The notes: generated by a model from the letters alone, not told the origin. A DNA stretch of 64,000 nt from Pictodentalium vernedei (GCA_031216915.1 CM062292.1:6449920-6513919); one strand, 5' to 3'. Positions 32,404-43,900 are shown, numbered from the stretch's first letter. A program made the numbers and translations.

Positions 32404-32487
32404 ACCGGGTCGCAAGGGATTTGTAAATCCCACATCGTCCCTGCGCGCCTTCGGCGCGCTAAAATCTTTCATTCATTCATTTGCATA
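32404..32487 (+). repeat. retroelement 3' tail with CATT repeats, copy 2
   Basis: Duplicate of 24989-25072. Confidence 0.5.
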
Positions 32488-32676
32488 TTGTTCAGAGGCA
32501 TGAGGATGGAATGTGTCAGATCGTCCCGGTAATACCTAAGTAAATGCGAAGGTTCCTTCGAATCTAATATGGTAGACACTGGAGACATTGGAGCCGCATT
32601 TACTCCAGAACTGATTGAAGAGTATTTTCTTCCCATTAGATTTAGACACGTAGGATATACTCACCTTTTCCCTGTC

Positions 32677-32807
32677 TATATTTTAATAAAACCAGTTGGG
32701 TTAAAAATCAACCCAAATCAATTGTGTTGAGTGAATATGCACCCAGTTGGGTTCCATTTCATTCGACCCAATTGATTTGGATTGATTTACATGTTTCACC
32801 CAACTGA
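32677..32807. mobile_element. palindromic MITE family E, copy 2
   Basis: Duplicate of 25262-25392 within the second large unit. Confidence 0.65.
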
Positions 32808-33442
32808 GTTTAGCGTGCATGTGTCTGCTTCGCAAAATATAGCCTGTTTATTTATTTGTCTGTTTGTTAGCCTCCGTGTCCTTCCGGATTGGATCAAGAT
32901 CTTTTCGAGATTCTCTTTGCACATTTCTCCCACAGCATAGCAGAAAAAGGAAATGCGATGGCATTAAATATGAGATGCGATATTCATGTTTGTATTGATT
33001 CGGTCTGGATGTTGCAGTATTTTATGCATGAGATCTAGACCCACTGATGTGTACGTTCGCCACTTCCTGATAGAGATCAGGCCGATAAAAATGTCACTTT
33101 TGAGACCACAGTACTGAATAAATGCAGGGACGCCGAGAGCGAGGGCGGGTCGTGGGGATTGTGTAAAATGGACCTTGCGAGCGCCGAAAGCGCGAAGCGA
33201 TGAGCGGGAGGGCCATATTCACAAGGCTGACTAGGCGGAAGCGTAGGGGCCCACAGTGACAATTTGCACTGTTACCAGCGCCTTAGGGCTCCAATGTTTA
33301 AAGGCGCTTTGTAGTCTACGCAGCAGCGATACATGTACATATGTATGTATCCATATATATACTCTCATAAGTATACTATATATATATTTATATACAGTAC
33401 AATATTTTAATGCTTATTTAAATAATATGTCAAGTTGTGAGT

Positions 33443-33957
33443 AGAATTTTCCAGAAGACCCGAAAAATGGATATAGACCTATGTACTGCAGCATAGTGCC
33501 TACCGTACCAGGGTCAGACTGTCAGTTGTAGTGGAGTGAAAGATTGAAGTGCCGGAGGGGGACCCGTCCAGAAGTACCTAAAAGCCTAGGAGCCCGGCCA
33601 TGTGTTACTACGGCACTGATGCGCTGGGGATTTGGAGGTCCTTCCCCAGAAATTTTTTAAATTAGTGCCAGGAGAAGCATTCCTCTGCATTTTCTTGACA
33701 ATATGTACCAATAAAATGGAACAAGTGGGATTTTTTTATGAATGGAACCTGCATGGTCAGTAATGCAACTACGTGCTCTTGCCACCTCCATCAGAGTCGC
33801 CGACCTGTAACAAAAGATTTCCCGCGAATTTAAGCTCAGACGTATCGATAAGTCAACCTACAGTTTATTAAATCACCAAACGGGGCCCGGGCCCCGGGTC
33901 AGTTCACCCTCTCTCGGCGTATGTACATAAACATGTGTCTAATTTTGAAGAGCATAC
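33443..33957. other. non-coding stretch right of the duplication
   Basis: No repeat family or gene recognised. On the minus strand it would be the intron following the candidate exon at 33958-34247. Confidence 0.35.
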
Positions 33958-34247
33958 CTGCAGATACTGTTCCACTTTTCAGGCTTTCCATAGGTGATAT
34001 TTAATGTAGAACGTACAGTCGCTGAAATCTGTCGCTTCTTTCTGGGAATTATAAAGAAGTCATCTCCTACAATATTCCTTTGAAACCAGCCATCAAATAC
34101 TTTCATACAACAATATCCGTGGTCAAATCTGTACCCATTCCATTCCTCCTGCTGGAGAGCCTTTACTATGCAATTAGTGTCTTGTGAACTGGACACTGAA
34201 ACAAAAGTGAATTCTTCTGAAACATGATCTTTCAATATTTGAAATGC
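33958..34247 (-). CDS. candidate internal exon of a host gene, unknown protein
   Basis: 290 bases, open on the minus strand. It is preceded by an acceptor-like ...ccccgtag (34248-34255) and followed by the donor GTATGC directly after ...ATCTGCAG. It starts at a codon boundary (GCA TTT CAA) and ends after two bases of a codon. The roughly 96 residues are of mixed composition (EEWNGYRFDHGYCCMKVFDG, then PRKKRQISATVR), unlike the low-complexity shadows around it. No family recognised. The exon is unproven; it lies between the duplication and a piggyBac-like MITE. Confidence 0.4.
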
Positions 34248-34316
34248 CTACGGGGCATAATGTTTTTGAATTGAAAAGTGTTAGCTTGTTGTGGGTGATC
34301 GCGGCAGGAGTGGGAA

Positions 34317-34337
34317 TGGGGAGGGGGGGGGGGGGGG
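34317..34337. repeat. poly-G tract
   Basis: A run of G with one A, in non-coding sequence. Confidence 0.9.
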
Positions 34338-34445
34338 CAAACAACATGTTGTCAACATTAAAATCTCACGTCGTACCGACTTTGACGCAGCTAATTCACC
34401 AGTGTGAGTTCTTGTTACGTTTTCTGTCATGTATTGTTTCGTTAA

Positions 34446-34688
34446 CCCTTTACCCAACGTAACGGCCAAAACCGGCCAGCGCTATTCTCAAAAATCGCCA
34501 ATTAATTTTCATTATTTTTTCATTTTTTGTCTCAAAAACATAGGTTATGACCCCTCGTTGGAACGAGCTCGACGAGCTCGTTCCAACGAGGGGTCATAAC
34601 CTATGTTTTTGAGACAAAAAATGAAAAAAATTAGTTATTCAAGAATTTTTTTTGCAAGTGTCGTCTGCTTTTCATGTTAGGTAAAGGG
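34446..34688. mobile_element. piggyBac-like palindromic MITE, family C copy 4 (intact)
   Basis: 243 bp between TTAA (34442-34445) and TTAA (34689-34692). Ends are CCCTTTACCCAACG / GTTAGGTAAAGGG. The core is a perfect long hairpin: ttttgtctcaaaaacatagg, then gacccctcgttggaacgagc and its complement. It has the second type of middle arm (acataggttat), unlike the copy at 60985-61225, but the same core. Confidence 0.9.
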
Positions 34689-34726
34689 TTAAAATAATCT
34701 AATAATCAAGCTATTTTTCGATGTTT

Positions 34727-36232
34727 TCATTGAGTTAAAAATAGAAAGTATAATAAAAACAAACGTGAAAAATAGCATAAAGGATGAAATATAATAGTTC
34801 TAATGTTGCAATGTTTGTGGAAAAGAAGTCGTGTAAAGAGTTTAATGCCATGTTGTTGTTGTCCACCCAACCGTATACAATTTTGCTACGGATATCAAAA
34901 TAGCACGTGCTAGCCAAGAATGTCAAATTGAGTGGGTGGCCGATGATTTTCTTTGTGTTATGTTGTGCTAGAGAACATGGGTTATTGAGGAAAGACGCTA
35001 GTTTTTGTCTTCCGACATTTTAAAAAATGCCAAGGTTAACCGAAAATCAGAGGTTGCATGCCATTGGTATGCATGAGGCTGGGATACCTCCAGATGAGCT
35101 CGCTGCCGACTTTGGAGTCACTGTGGCAACTATTTCCTGTCTCATTGGAAGGTATAGAACCACTGGATCTACTGCTGATCAACCGCGTTCAGGTCGACCA
35201 AGAGTTACGACCCCTGCACAAGATCGACACATCAGGACGTCTTCCTTGCGGGATCGCTTCCTTCCGGCAATGGGACAGCAGCAATTACTCCTGGTAGAAC
35301 TAACAATAGAATCAGTGCACAAATTGTCCGCACCAGACTCGCTGAACACGACATCTGCAGTACAGTATGCGTCCATACCACGGACCAATCCTTACCCAAC
35401 GTCATCGTACCGTTAGAATGGAATGGGTGTGTTCGCTGGACTCAGTAGCGTTAGAGCACAGTTCTTTGTAGTGATGAATCACGATTTTGTCTGCGGCGCG
35501 CTGATGGAAGGACAAGAGAGCATCGTCGACGAGGAAAACGGTTTTCTGATGCTTGCGTGCGGAAATCGACAGTTTTGGTAGTGTAATGATTTGGGCAGGA
35601 ATTTCCTTGCACCGTCAAACACAGTTGATCTTCATCGATGGTAAACTGATTGGACAGCGATATAGGGACGACATTCTTAACGCTGCTGTTGTCCCGTTGT
35701 TCAACGCTAACGTCGGATTGCAATTATTCCAGCACGACAATGCTCGATGTCGCGTGGCGCGTATCTGTCGTGACTTTCTTGAGGAGCAGATCATCGAACT
35801 TCTTCCCTGGCCCCCACATTCGCTAGATTTGTCGCCAATCGAGCATCTTTGGAATCAATTGGACCATCGGGTACGACTTCATGATCTTCAAACGTTAGGC
35901 GATTTACGTAATGTTCTAAGGCGGGGTGGAACGCATTACCACAGAGTGACATTCAGAGACTTAGCAGGTCCATGCGCCGTCGATGTGCTACCATCCAAGA
36001 GGCAAGCGGTGGACATACACGCTATTGACTGCATGTGTGAACTTTTCATTTCACCAATGTCTGAATTGCGACGTCCTGACGTGACGCTGGCAACAGCAAG
36101 AACATGAAATTATGCAAATTCATATAGCTAGATTCGAAATATGAATTTACAACAATTTGTTTGGTACTAAAGTCGATAATACTAAAAACATTGCTCCTCA
36201 AAGTTTATTATACTTTCTTTTTTGATTCAGTA
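34727..36232 (+). mobile_element. Tc1-like transposon, nearly full length
   Basis: About 1.5 kb. The left end ttgagttaaaaatagaaagt is inverted against the right end actttcttttttgattcagt, and TA follows the right end. It contains a broken DDE transposase. A second, deleted copy is at 57487-58648 in opposite orientation. Confidence 0.85.
35027..36107 (+). pseudogene. Tc1 transposase, frameshifted
   Basis: The N-terminal region starts MPRLTENQRLHAIGMHEAG, a paired-type helix-turn-helix (about residues 1-50), then the SGRPRVTT hook. The frame is lost near 35270, and the middle part is in other frames (35290-35550), including SDESRF with the first catalytic Asp. From 35590 an open frame continues with WAGISLH, LFQHDNARC (second Asp) and SLDLSPIEHLWNQLD (catalytic Glu, DD34E spacing). 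The protein would have cut and pasted the element at TA. Several frameshifts make it inactive. Confidence 0.9.
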
Positions 36233-36786
36233 TATTTGTATCCATAACAAGGTCTTTTGTTTTGCCGAAATTATTCAGCTTGAAACTGTTTATTATTTCT
36301 TTGTTTATTATTAACCCTTTACCTAATGAATCGGTTGCATCTCTAATCGTAATTTACAAAGTGAGGACATGGAACAATATTATTGTTTCCAAATGAAGCA
36401 AAATACTCGCTCGTCGTGATCTGCCCTTAGAACCCGGGGCTCGACTCTGATACATATCCACATAATGGTAATAATCTCTATGTAATATATTATTGCGTCT
36501 GTGGAAATATTACCCAACCGTGTGGTCTGTGATCACCACGCATTAATTAATTAATGAAAGCCCGGGTTAATTTTTATTAATGAAAGACCGGGTTAATTGT
36601 TTGTGATTAATCTTATTATTGGTGTTTGAAATCTAATATTATTGCGTTCGTGGAAATATTGCCCAACCGTGGGGAGTGACCAGTCCACGCAGGCCGTACT
36701 GTAGTCTGACGCGCGCATTCTAAATCATATCAAGCGTCTAAATACACCACGACTGTTGAATGGATAGAATTTAAAATTACATATTA
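36233..36786. other. non-coding stretch with MITE fragment and dispersed repeat
   Basis: TTAA|CCCTTTACCTAATG at 36311 starts a truncated piggyBac-like family C copy reaching about 36420. A repeat built on cgt.tgtggaaatatt.cccaaccgtg occurs twice (36495-36530, 36645-36680), with a related block at 40845-40910. No gene. Confidence 0.5.
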
Positions 36787-38133
36787 TTGAAGAAACCAGT
36801 CGACAGAGTGGATTTAATGAAGAAACAGGTCGACAGAGTGGATTTAATGAAGAAACCAGTAGACAGAGTGGATTTAATGGAAAAACCAGATGACAGAAGG
36901 GATTTAATGAAGAAACCAGTCGACAGAGGAGATTTAATGAAGAAACCAGTCGACAGAGTGGATTTAATGAAGAAACCAATCGACAGAGTGGATTTAATGA
37001 AGAAACCAGTCGACAGAGTAGATTTAATGAAGAAACCAGTCGACAGAGTGGATGTAATGAAGAAACCAGTCGACAGAGGGATTTGATAAATAAACCAGTC
37101 GAGAGAGGGGATGTGATAAAGAAACCAGTCGACAGAGGGGATTTAATGAAGAAACCAGTCGACAGAGGGGATTTAATAAAGAAACCAGTCGACAGAGTGG
37201 ATTTAATGAAGAAACCAGTCGACAGAGTGGATTTAATGAAGAAACCAGTCGACACAGTGGATTTAATGAAGAAACCAGTCGACAGAGTGGATTTAATGAA
37301 GAAACCAGTCAACAGAGTGGATTTAATGAAGACACCAGTCGACAGAGTGGATGTAATGAAGAAACCTGTCGACAGAGTGGATTTAATAAAGAAACCAGTC
37401 AACAGAGTGGATTTAATGAAGACACCTGTCGACAGAGTGGATGTAATGAAGAAACCAGTCGACAGAGTGATTTGATAAATAAACCAGTCGAGAGAGGGGA
37501 TGTGATGAAGAAACTAGTCGACAGAGGGGATTTAATGAACAAACCAGTCGACAGAGTGGATTTAATGAAGAAACCAGTCGACAGAGTGGATTTAATGAAG
37601 AAACCAGTCGACAGAGTGGATTTAATGAAGAAACCAGTCGACAGAGTGGATTTAATGAAGAAACCAGTCGACAGAGTGGATTTAATGAAGAAACCAGTCG
37701 ACAGAGTGGATTTAATAAAGAAACCAGTCAACAGAGTGGATTTAATGAAGACACCAGTCGACAGAGTGGATGTAATGAAGAAACCAGTCGACAGAGTGAT
37801 TTGATAAATAAACCAGTCGAGAGAGGGGATGTGATGAAGAAACCAGTCGACAGAGGGGATTTAATGAACAAACCAGTCGACAGAGTGGATTTAATGAAGA
37901 AACCAGTCGACAGAGTGGATTTAATGAAGAAACCAGTCAACAGAGTGGATTTAATGAAGACACCAGTCGACAGAGTGAATTTAATGAAGAAACCAGTCGA
38001 CAGAGAGGATTTAATGAAGAAACCAGTCTACGGAGTGGATTTAATGAAGAAACCAATCGACAGAGGGATTTCATAAAGAAACCAGTCGACAGAGGAGATT
38101 TAATGAAGAAACCAGACGACAGAGGGATTTGAT
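36787..38133. repeat. 30-bp minisatellite, main block
   Basis: About 44 units of gaagaaaccagtcgacagag plus tggatttaat. Nearly every unit has the palindrome GTCGAC. Variant units (gataaataaaccagtcgaga) recur at about 37085, 37473 and 37802, giving higher-order repeats of about 389 and 329 bp. Because 30 is divisible by three, long frames are open on both strands (MKKPVDRVDL on plus, STGFFIKSTL on minus), broken where a unit has lost one base. I see no start context or signal supporting a real protein. Confidence 0.95.
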
Positions 38134-38496
38134 TGATTTATTTATTTATTTATTTATAGGTGCTTAAGGTCACATACTTATGCACAATGGCTAATCGTGA
38201 CCGTGACAGTTTTACGGGTGGAGGAAGCCAGAGTACCCGGAGAGAACCACCGAGCAACGACGAGCAGCTGCCAGCTCTCCAACATCGTAACTCTGAACTC
38301 TGCACCGCAGCACAGGCGGGGTTAGATTGGTTGAAGACATGCGCACCATCGACGTGCAGTACGCCCCAGTACACAGCGTCATCGTGCCCCCATGTAGGCA
38401 ATCGGGGTGAAGTGTCTTGCCCAAGGATACAACGCGGTTGCCGCGGACCTCTCGGCTTGCAGCCTGCACCTCTACCAACTGAGCCACCGCGCCCCC
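38134..38496 (-). mobile_element. tRNA-headed SINE inserted in the minisatellite
   Basis: On the minus strand it starts ggggcgcggtggctcagttg at 38496, with A box TGGCTCAGTTGG (38475-38486), and ends in an (ATAA)n tail (plus-strand tttatttatttattta, 38137-38157). It is flanked by a 12-bp target duplication gagggatttgat / gaggggtttgat (38122-38133, 38497-38508) with one mismatch. A B box is not clear. Fragments of the same SINE lie at 47378-47636 (plus) and 43336-43420 (minus). Confidence 0.85.
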
Positions 38497-38866
38497 GAGG
38501 GGTTTGATAAAGAAACCAGTCGACAGAGGAGATTTAATGAAGAAACCAGTCGACAGCGTGGATTTAGTGAAGAAACCAGTCGACAGAGGGAATTTAATGA
38601 AGAAACCAGTCGACAGAGGGATTTGATAAAGAAACCAGTCGACAGATGAGATTTGATGAAGAAACCAGTCGACAGAGGGGATTTAATGAAGAAACCAGTC
38701 GACAGAGTGGATTTAATGAGGAAACCAGCCGACAGAGTGGATTTAATGAAGAAACCAGTCGACAGAGTGGATTTAATGAAGAAACCTGTCGACAGAGTGG
38801 ATTTAATGAAGACACCAGTCGACAGAGGGGATTTAATGAAGAAACCAGTCGACATATGGGACTTAA
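38497..38866. repeat. 30-bp minisatellite, continuation after the SINE
   Basis: About 12 more units of the same 30-bp repeat, starting in the duplicated target site. Confidence 0.93.
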
Positions 38867-39563
38867 GTTCGGAGGATGGAAATTTACCTTCCCCGTATCC
38901 TGTCTGGGGACAACAACAAAATGTACTCCCACTTAAACACGACAGGCCTTTCTAGTGTGAGTTCCATTTCGCCTAGTAATCTCATTTATCGATCGGTCAT
39001 CGACCTGAACTTCCTTAACACGAACTGTTAACCACACGTTACGTCTCGGACAACCATAATACAAACACAAACAACAGACAAGACATTAACCAAGAATTGA
39101 GCCCTCCCATTAAGGCCAACTTTATTATCAGGCCCTCCAACGAGCTGGTCAACGAATCTCATAAGACGACTGGCGGTTTGGACCACCGGGACACTTTCCG
39201 GTGGACCCCTTATTGGATCCCCCCTGGGGTCCGCAAAATTGATGCAGCCCAACACTTATTGGTGCAGGAAATTTCGTGAAAATGACCAAAAGACGAAATG
39301 GATCTGATTGCAGACTGCCGCTATATTGAAATATTTTCTATGTGGACGGTCATTGATTGTTTAGATGCATTGAGGTCGCGTTCTCCAGTTCGAAAAATCA
39401 AAGTTTTCTCCAGGTCAGGGTCCCCCTTGGTGTATTTCCAGGTAACTTTTCCTGGCCCAGTCCGCCCCTTCGGATCTATTAAACAAACGATTATTTTTCA
39501 GGGTCTGGTTTTTACTTTTCTTTTGATTTGCTGCACATCATAGTGGGACACAACTAACAACTA
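38867..39563. other. non-coding stretch, no gene seen
   Basis: Moderately GC-rich around 39100-39260. No recognised gene or repeat. Confidence 0.35.
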
Positions 39564-39588
39564 ATATGGCCCAACGGTCGCTGTGTAT

Positions 39589-39619
<31 letters not shown>

Positions 39620-40413
39620 TAGGGTGTATGACCTAATCATCCAACCACAACAATTTTTTCCAGTCCTGACATATTCGTCTGGATTAGCGTGACTAATATC
39701 GATCCGCTCTTGCTGGTTATAAACAACTTTCTTGCAAGACTAAACAGGTTTGATACCTTGATTTATGTCACAAACAAAGTCCGCCATACAAATAGAGGTC
39801 TGGAGTACCCGATTTGGGTTGTTGTAGTCACTTGACGGCCGCATATTATCATTTTGGAGTTCCGGTACGTGTTTATTAAAAAAAACAGGCCCTTCTCCAG
39901 TTGGAAACTCACTACCCTACACCCCAATCCGAAATCTCTAGCCACGTCCCTGGCCTGATTTTTAGGAGTATCTCCATGGATATGGCCCAACGGTCGCTGT
40001 GTATGTGTGTGTGTGTGTGTGTGGGGGGGGGGGGGGGGTGGGGGGGGTGGGGGGGGGATAGGGTGTATGCCCTAATCATCCAACCACAACAATTTTTTCC
40101 AGTCCTGACATATTCGTCTGGATTAGCGTGACTAATATCGATCCGCTCTTGCTGGTTATATTCAACTTTCTTGCAAGACTAAACAGGTTTGATACCTTGA
40201 TTTATGTCACAAACAAAGTCCGCCATACAAATAGAGGTCTGGAGTACCCGATTTGGGTTGCTGTAGTCACTTGACGGCCGCACATTATCATTTTGGAGTT
40301 CCGGTACGTGTTTATTAAAAAAAACAGGCCCTTTTCCAGTTGGAAATTCACTACCCTACAGCCCAATCCGAAATCTCTAGCCACGTCCCTGGCCAGATTT
40401 TGAGGAGTATCTC
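39564..40413. repeat. tandem duplication, 416-bp period
   Basis: Two units starting atatggcccaacggtcgctg at 39564 and 39980. They are highly similar but differ in the length of a (TG)n-(G)n tract (39588-39620; 40004-40060). Each unit ends in tctagccacgtccctgg, the inverted end of the hAT-like family (CAGGGACGTGGCTAGA), so the unit includes a fragment of that element. Confidence 0.85.
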
Positions 40414-41629
40414 CATGGATCGTTTGGTGGTGGGGGTATGGGTGTGGGGGGGTCTTGTTTGTTTAAAGTGAGATCAAAGTCACTCGAGTTGAGGAGAAAA
40501 ATCGAAAAGGCGAGGGAAGAGGGTGCCCAGTGTGCAGCTTAGGGAAACAGAAACCCTGGAATATTTCATATAATGGAAACTGGAATGAGAGGAAGGGAGA
40601 TAAGTATGTGAGGGGTGATGTGATGGAAAGAGTCAATATCATAGTTGGAGAGATTGAGAAAACACCAGTGGGGAAATATTAAACACTCTTTGTCAGAAAG
40701 TTGTGAGATTACAGTTCACTCGCCGTGAAATGGTCGCAATCCACGCGTGGGAAGTGATGTCCACGCATGCGCTTACCAGGTAATAAAAATCATCATCAGC
40801 AACAGCATCACTGGGTTATATCCAGTGCGATGATTATTCCTATAATTAGTGTTTGAAACCTAATATTGCGTACGTGGAAATATTGACCAGCGGGAAAGTG
40901 ACCAATATGAGGAACAATTGACTAGGTGGGTGATTGGATTGATACAGAATGTTTTCTCTTTAGTGGACAACGTTAAATCAGCGGAAGCCAAAGATTTATT
41001 ATTATTTATCAGGGGAAATTTTCAATCTGGCGTTCAGTTTAGGTGTATCAGGATTCTTAATATTTACTTGGCTTACACCCATCGTACACATTTGTCAAAA
41101 TTATTTGATACACGAGAATTTGTGTGAACATTACCCACTAAACGTGTGTCATTTATTTGGGAAAATGTGTTATTAATTTTTGTCATGGAGCTGTATATAA
41201 ACTAGTTCAGTGCTAGAAGCCACTATCAGAGCTTTCAAAAAAATTAGGATATCAGAGCAAACTGAAGACAACATTTTCCTTATTTATGCTTCTTATTCAC
41301 TCAAACTCAAATAATATTATGTTTACATAAACTTATTTTATGACAAATTGTTGGAGAGTGCCTGTGGGCACTCTCCAACAATTTGTAATAAAACACATTT
41401 TGAATAACAAACTCAGACCACCAAAAATAATCTAGCCCTTAGCCAGTTAACTGTGTTACACACGACTTCACTTTACGACGCCTTACACCGAATAAAGTTG
41501 TCTACCAGAATTAACGCACGAGTGGAATATTTGAAACAACGGTTACTGTTTCAACAATGGTCAGTATTTCGATTTTCAAAATTGGAGGCGCGCTGTTTAC
41601 TGCCGGCTACCATTTGAAGTGAATCACGA
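40414..41629. other. non-coding stretch with small hairpin
   Basis: Contains a repeat block at 40845-40910 shared with 36495-36680. It also contains a near-perfect 20-bp stem at 41343-41386 (acaaattgttggagagtgcc and complement). No gene is supported. Confidence 0.4.
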
Positions 41630-41990
41630 TATTGTTCAGTCCCGGCATCGGGGAAATGTTTTCACCAGAAACAGTAACGAATATCTGCACACCGTTCACT
41701 CCATAGGTGCGCATTAACAAGGGATTTCAAAATATTACTCGCTTGTTCAAATAAGCTTTTCACCGCAATAATCAAATTGATTTGAGTTCTGCATGATATA
41801 TGAAATGCAACTTCAATGTATACTTTAATCAGATGATGCTTCACGGAATGTATGAGCGGAAAGACAGTGACTAGCTGTACTGGCATTTACTGGCCTTTAC
41901 TGACATTTGAAGTTTGTCTAATTATGTTGTTTTTGAATCAATTTAATTTAATTTTAATTTTCCCCCAATTCTTGCACTCAAGGGACAAAT
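41630..41990. repeat. dispersed repeat H, copy 2 (inverted relative to copy 1)
   Basis: Reverse complement of 16440-16935 with many substitutions; no coding support. Confidence 0.65.
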
Positions 41991-42380
41991 TTATCAATTT
42001 TATTAACTTGGGTAAAATATCAAACACAAACCATTTCATTTTCATTTTCTTTAGTTTGCATTGGTTATAAAAAAGAGAGCATGTGGTGGATAAAAGGCCC
42101 ACGCGGGGAGCCTGAGAAACAGATTTTTGACTTTTTAGGCTTAATATAAAAAAAAATAATAGTTCAGGTTTTTTGTCCGTCTTTGGAATTTAAAAAAATT
42201 TAAAACAGTTTCAACACTATTATAGATTTTACGAGCTTTAGACTCATTTAATGAGCTTTCAACAATATAACAAAATAATCCCTCACAACTCGGTATAATC
42301 TGGTTCTCACTAGAATTTCTTAATTGACATATTCCCATTGATGGAACTGGAACCTCAAACTTTACAGAATTGATAAGTCT

Positions 42381-42547
42381 ATGATAAAAAGAGGATATGG
42401 AATGAGTGTTTTTCTCATATAATATTTTTGAAACGAGTCCAAGAATTTTCCGTTTGGACGAGCCTCTGGCGAGCCCGAACGGAAAATGCGGACGAGTTTC
42501 ATAACTATTATACCAGAAAAACACCCATTTCATATTCTATTTATCAT
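42381..42547. mobile_element. palindromic MITE, family J
   Basis: Arms atgataaaaagaggatatgg... and the inverted ...atattctatttatcat flank a strong central hairpin, gaaacgagtcc.aagaattttccgt (42430-42455) with its complement (42474-42500). A weak relative (acggacgagtcatatgataa) is near 43101. The true ends are uncertain. Confidence 0.7.
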
Positions 42548-42592
42548 TTGACACACACACGCACAAATTAGCCACTTAGTATGACTTTTTAA

Positions 42593-42804
42593 CCCATCAC
42601 CTAATTGAGTTGCAGACGGCACTTGGAAAAAACATCCTCGTATAACTAAAATTTTTCATTTTTTGCTTCCAAAACATAGGTATTGACCCCTCATTGGAAC
42701 GAGCTCGTCGAGCTCGTTCCATTGAGGGGTCATAACCTATGTTTTGGAAGCAAAAAGTGAAAATATAAAAAAAAATGAATGATTTTTTTCTTGTAGGTAA
42801 AAGA
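42593..42804. mobile_element. piggyBac-like MITE, family C copy 5
   Basis: 212 bp between TTAA (42589-42592) and TTAA (42805-42808). The core ttggaacgagctcgtcgagc and the acataggt-type arms match the copy at 34446-34688; the ends are decayed. Confidence 0.85.
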
Positions 42805-43335
42805 TTAATACAATATAACCCACCCTAAATAGGACAGATAACGTAAATTCTTCCCACTGAAATTATGCAAATGTGACCCAGTTGTATTTTGTTAAGTCAA
42901 TCAAACTGTCCATATTTGAAATTGACCAATGAAATCTTTCAGCCCCAATTATACAAATTATGAAAATTTGGCCTAGTTGTATTTTGTTCAGCCAATCAAA
43001 TTGTCTTGTTTTGAAATTGACCATTGAAATCGACAGAAGGCTTTATTTATCACTGATTAATATGAAAGCAAAATATCAAATGTTTTAAAGTGAACAAAAC
43101 GGACGAGTCATATGATAAAACTATTTATTCTTATAATGTTATCAAAATTACTAATACGGCCATTTCTAAAGTAGTAACATTTGTGATTATTTTAAAGTTT
43201 TTATCTGTAGAGTTTTTGTCAAAAAAAGTTTGTCCGTTACAACTTCTGACTTCAGGATTTTGTCCTTGAAAAGACAGGGATCCTTCTGGAAATTCTTTGA
43301 AAAAAAATATTTTGGATATACACAGCGCTCAGCTT
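42805..43335. other. non-coding stretch with internal repeat
   Basis: A block of about 85 bases (aaattatgcaaatgtgaccc; caatcaaactgtccatattt; gaaattgaccaatgaaatc) is repeated at 42860-42940 and 42955-43035. No gene seen. Confidence 0.45.
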
Positions 43336-43420
43336 TATATTATTTATTATTTATTTATTGGTGTTTAAGGTTACATAGTTTTGGGAAATGGATAATTGTT
43401 TCACTGCCTGGGATTCCCAC
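43336..43420 (-). mobile_element. SINE 3' fragment
   Basis: tttatttattggtgtttaag and ggttacatag match the 3' part of the SINE at 38134-38496. Only the tail end remains. Confidence 0.55.
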
Positions 43421-43622
43421 GATGATATATTATTTATACATATATATTTAAATTGAGTTGTCTATCTTTTAACCCTTTGTAGTGGTCACGATAAACTGGA
43501 ATATTTTGGTGCCAAAAGAAATTTTTGTCTGGTGACAAATGAATTTTTTCGTGCCAAATGAAAGCTTTTAGTGCTGAACGGAATTTGATTGTAAATTAGA
43601 ACAAATTAACCACATACTGTCA

Positions 43623-43710
43623 TTTGAGTGCAACAAGGCGTCATCTGCAATGCTAAAGCGTTACTAAAGCATTGCTAAAGCATTGTAGATGGCGCCTTGT
43701 TGCACTCAAA
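43623..43710. repeat. hairpin with repeat in the loop
   Basis: The stem tttgagtgcaacaaggcg pairs with cgccttgttgcactcaaa; the loop is made of three related copies of (c)taaagcattg. It lies in a longer imperfect palindrome (about 43580-43760). Confidence 0.75.
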
Positions 43711-43769
43711 GTACAATGTTTTAATTTAAGAATTTTAGTTAGAAAAAATCTCCACAAATGATAAAAATG

Positions 43770-43900
43770 TATATAATAAAATCTAAAACTAATAAATAAA
43801 TAACTAAATAAATAAATAACTAAATAAATAAATATATAATTAATAAATAACTAAATAAATAAATATATAATTAATAAATAAATAAATAACAGATTATTAT
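43770..43900. repeat. AT-rich low-complexity (AAAT/AACT) tract
   Basis: Irregular runs of aaataaataact and aataaatatata. Confidence 0.85.

Larger units (their letters stand above)
26097..33442. repeat. 7.35 kb tandem duplication, second copy
   Basis: Copy of 18681-26030 at offset 7416 (7415 after the poly-G run). It ends ttgtgagt; the unique right flank begins agaattttccag at 33443. Confidence 0.9.

Noticed and set aside
36787-37804. Repetitive proteins (MKKPVDRVDL and STGFFIKSTL repeats) as genes
   Set aside because: They are open only because the satellite unit is 30 bp; both strands are open, frames break at single-base losses, and there is no promoter or signal.
38160-38507. Plus-strand 115-residue frame as a gene
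   Set aside because: It is the complement of a tRNA-headed SINE.
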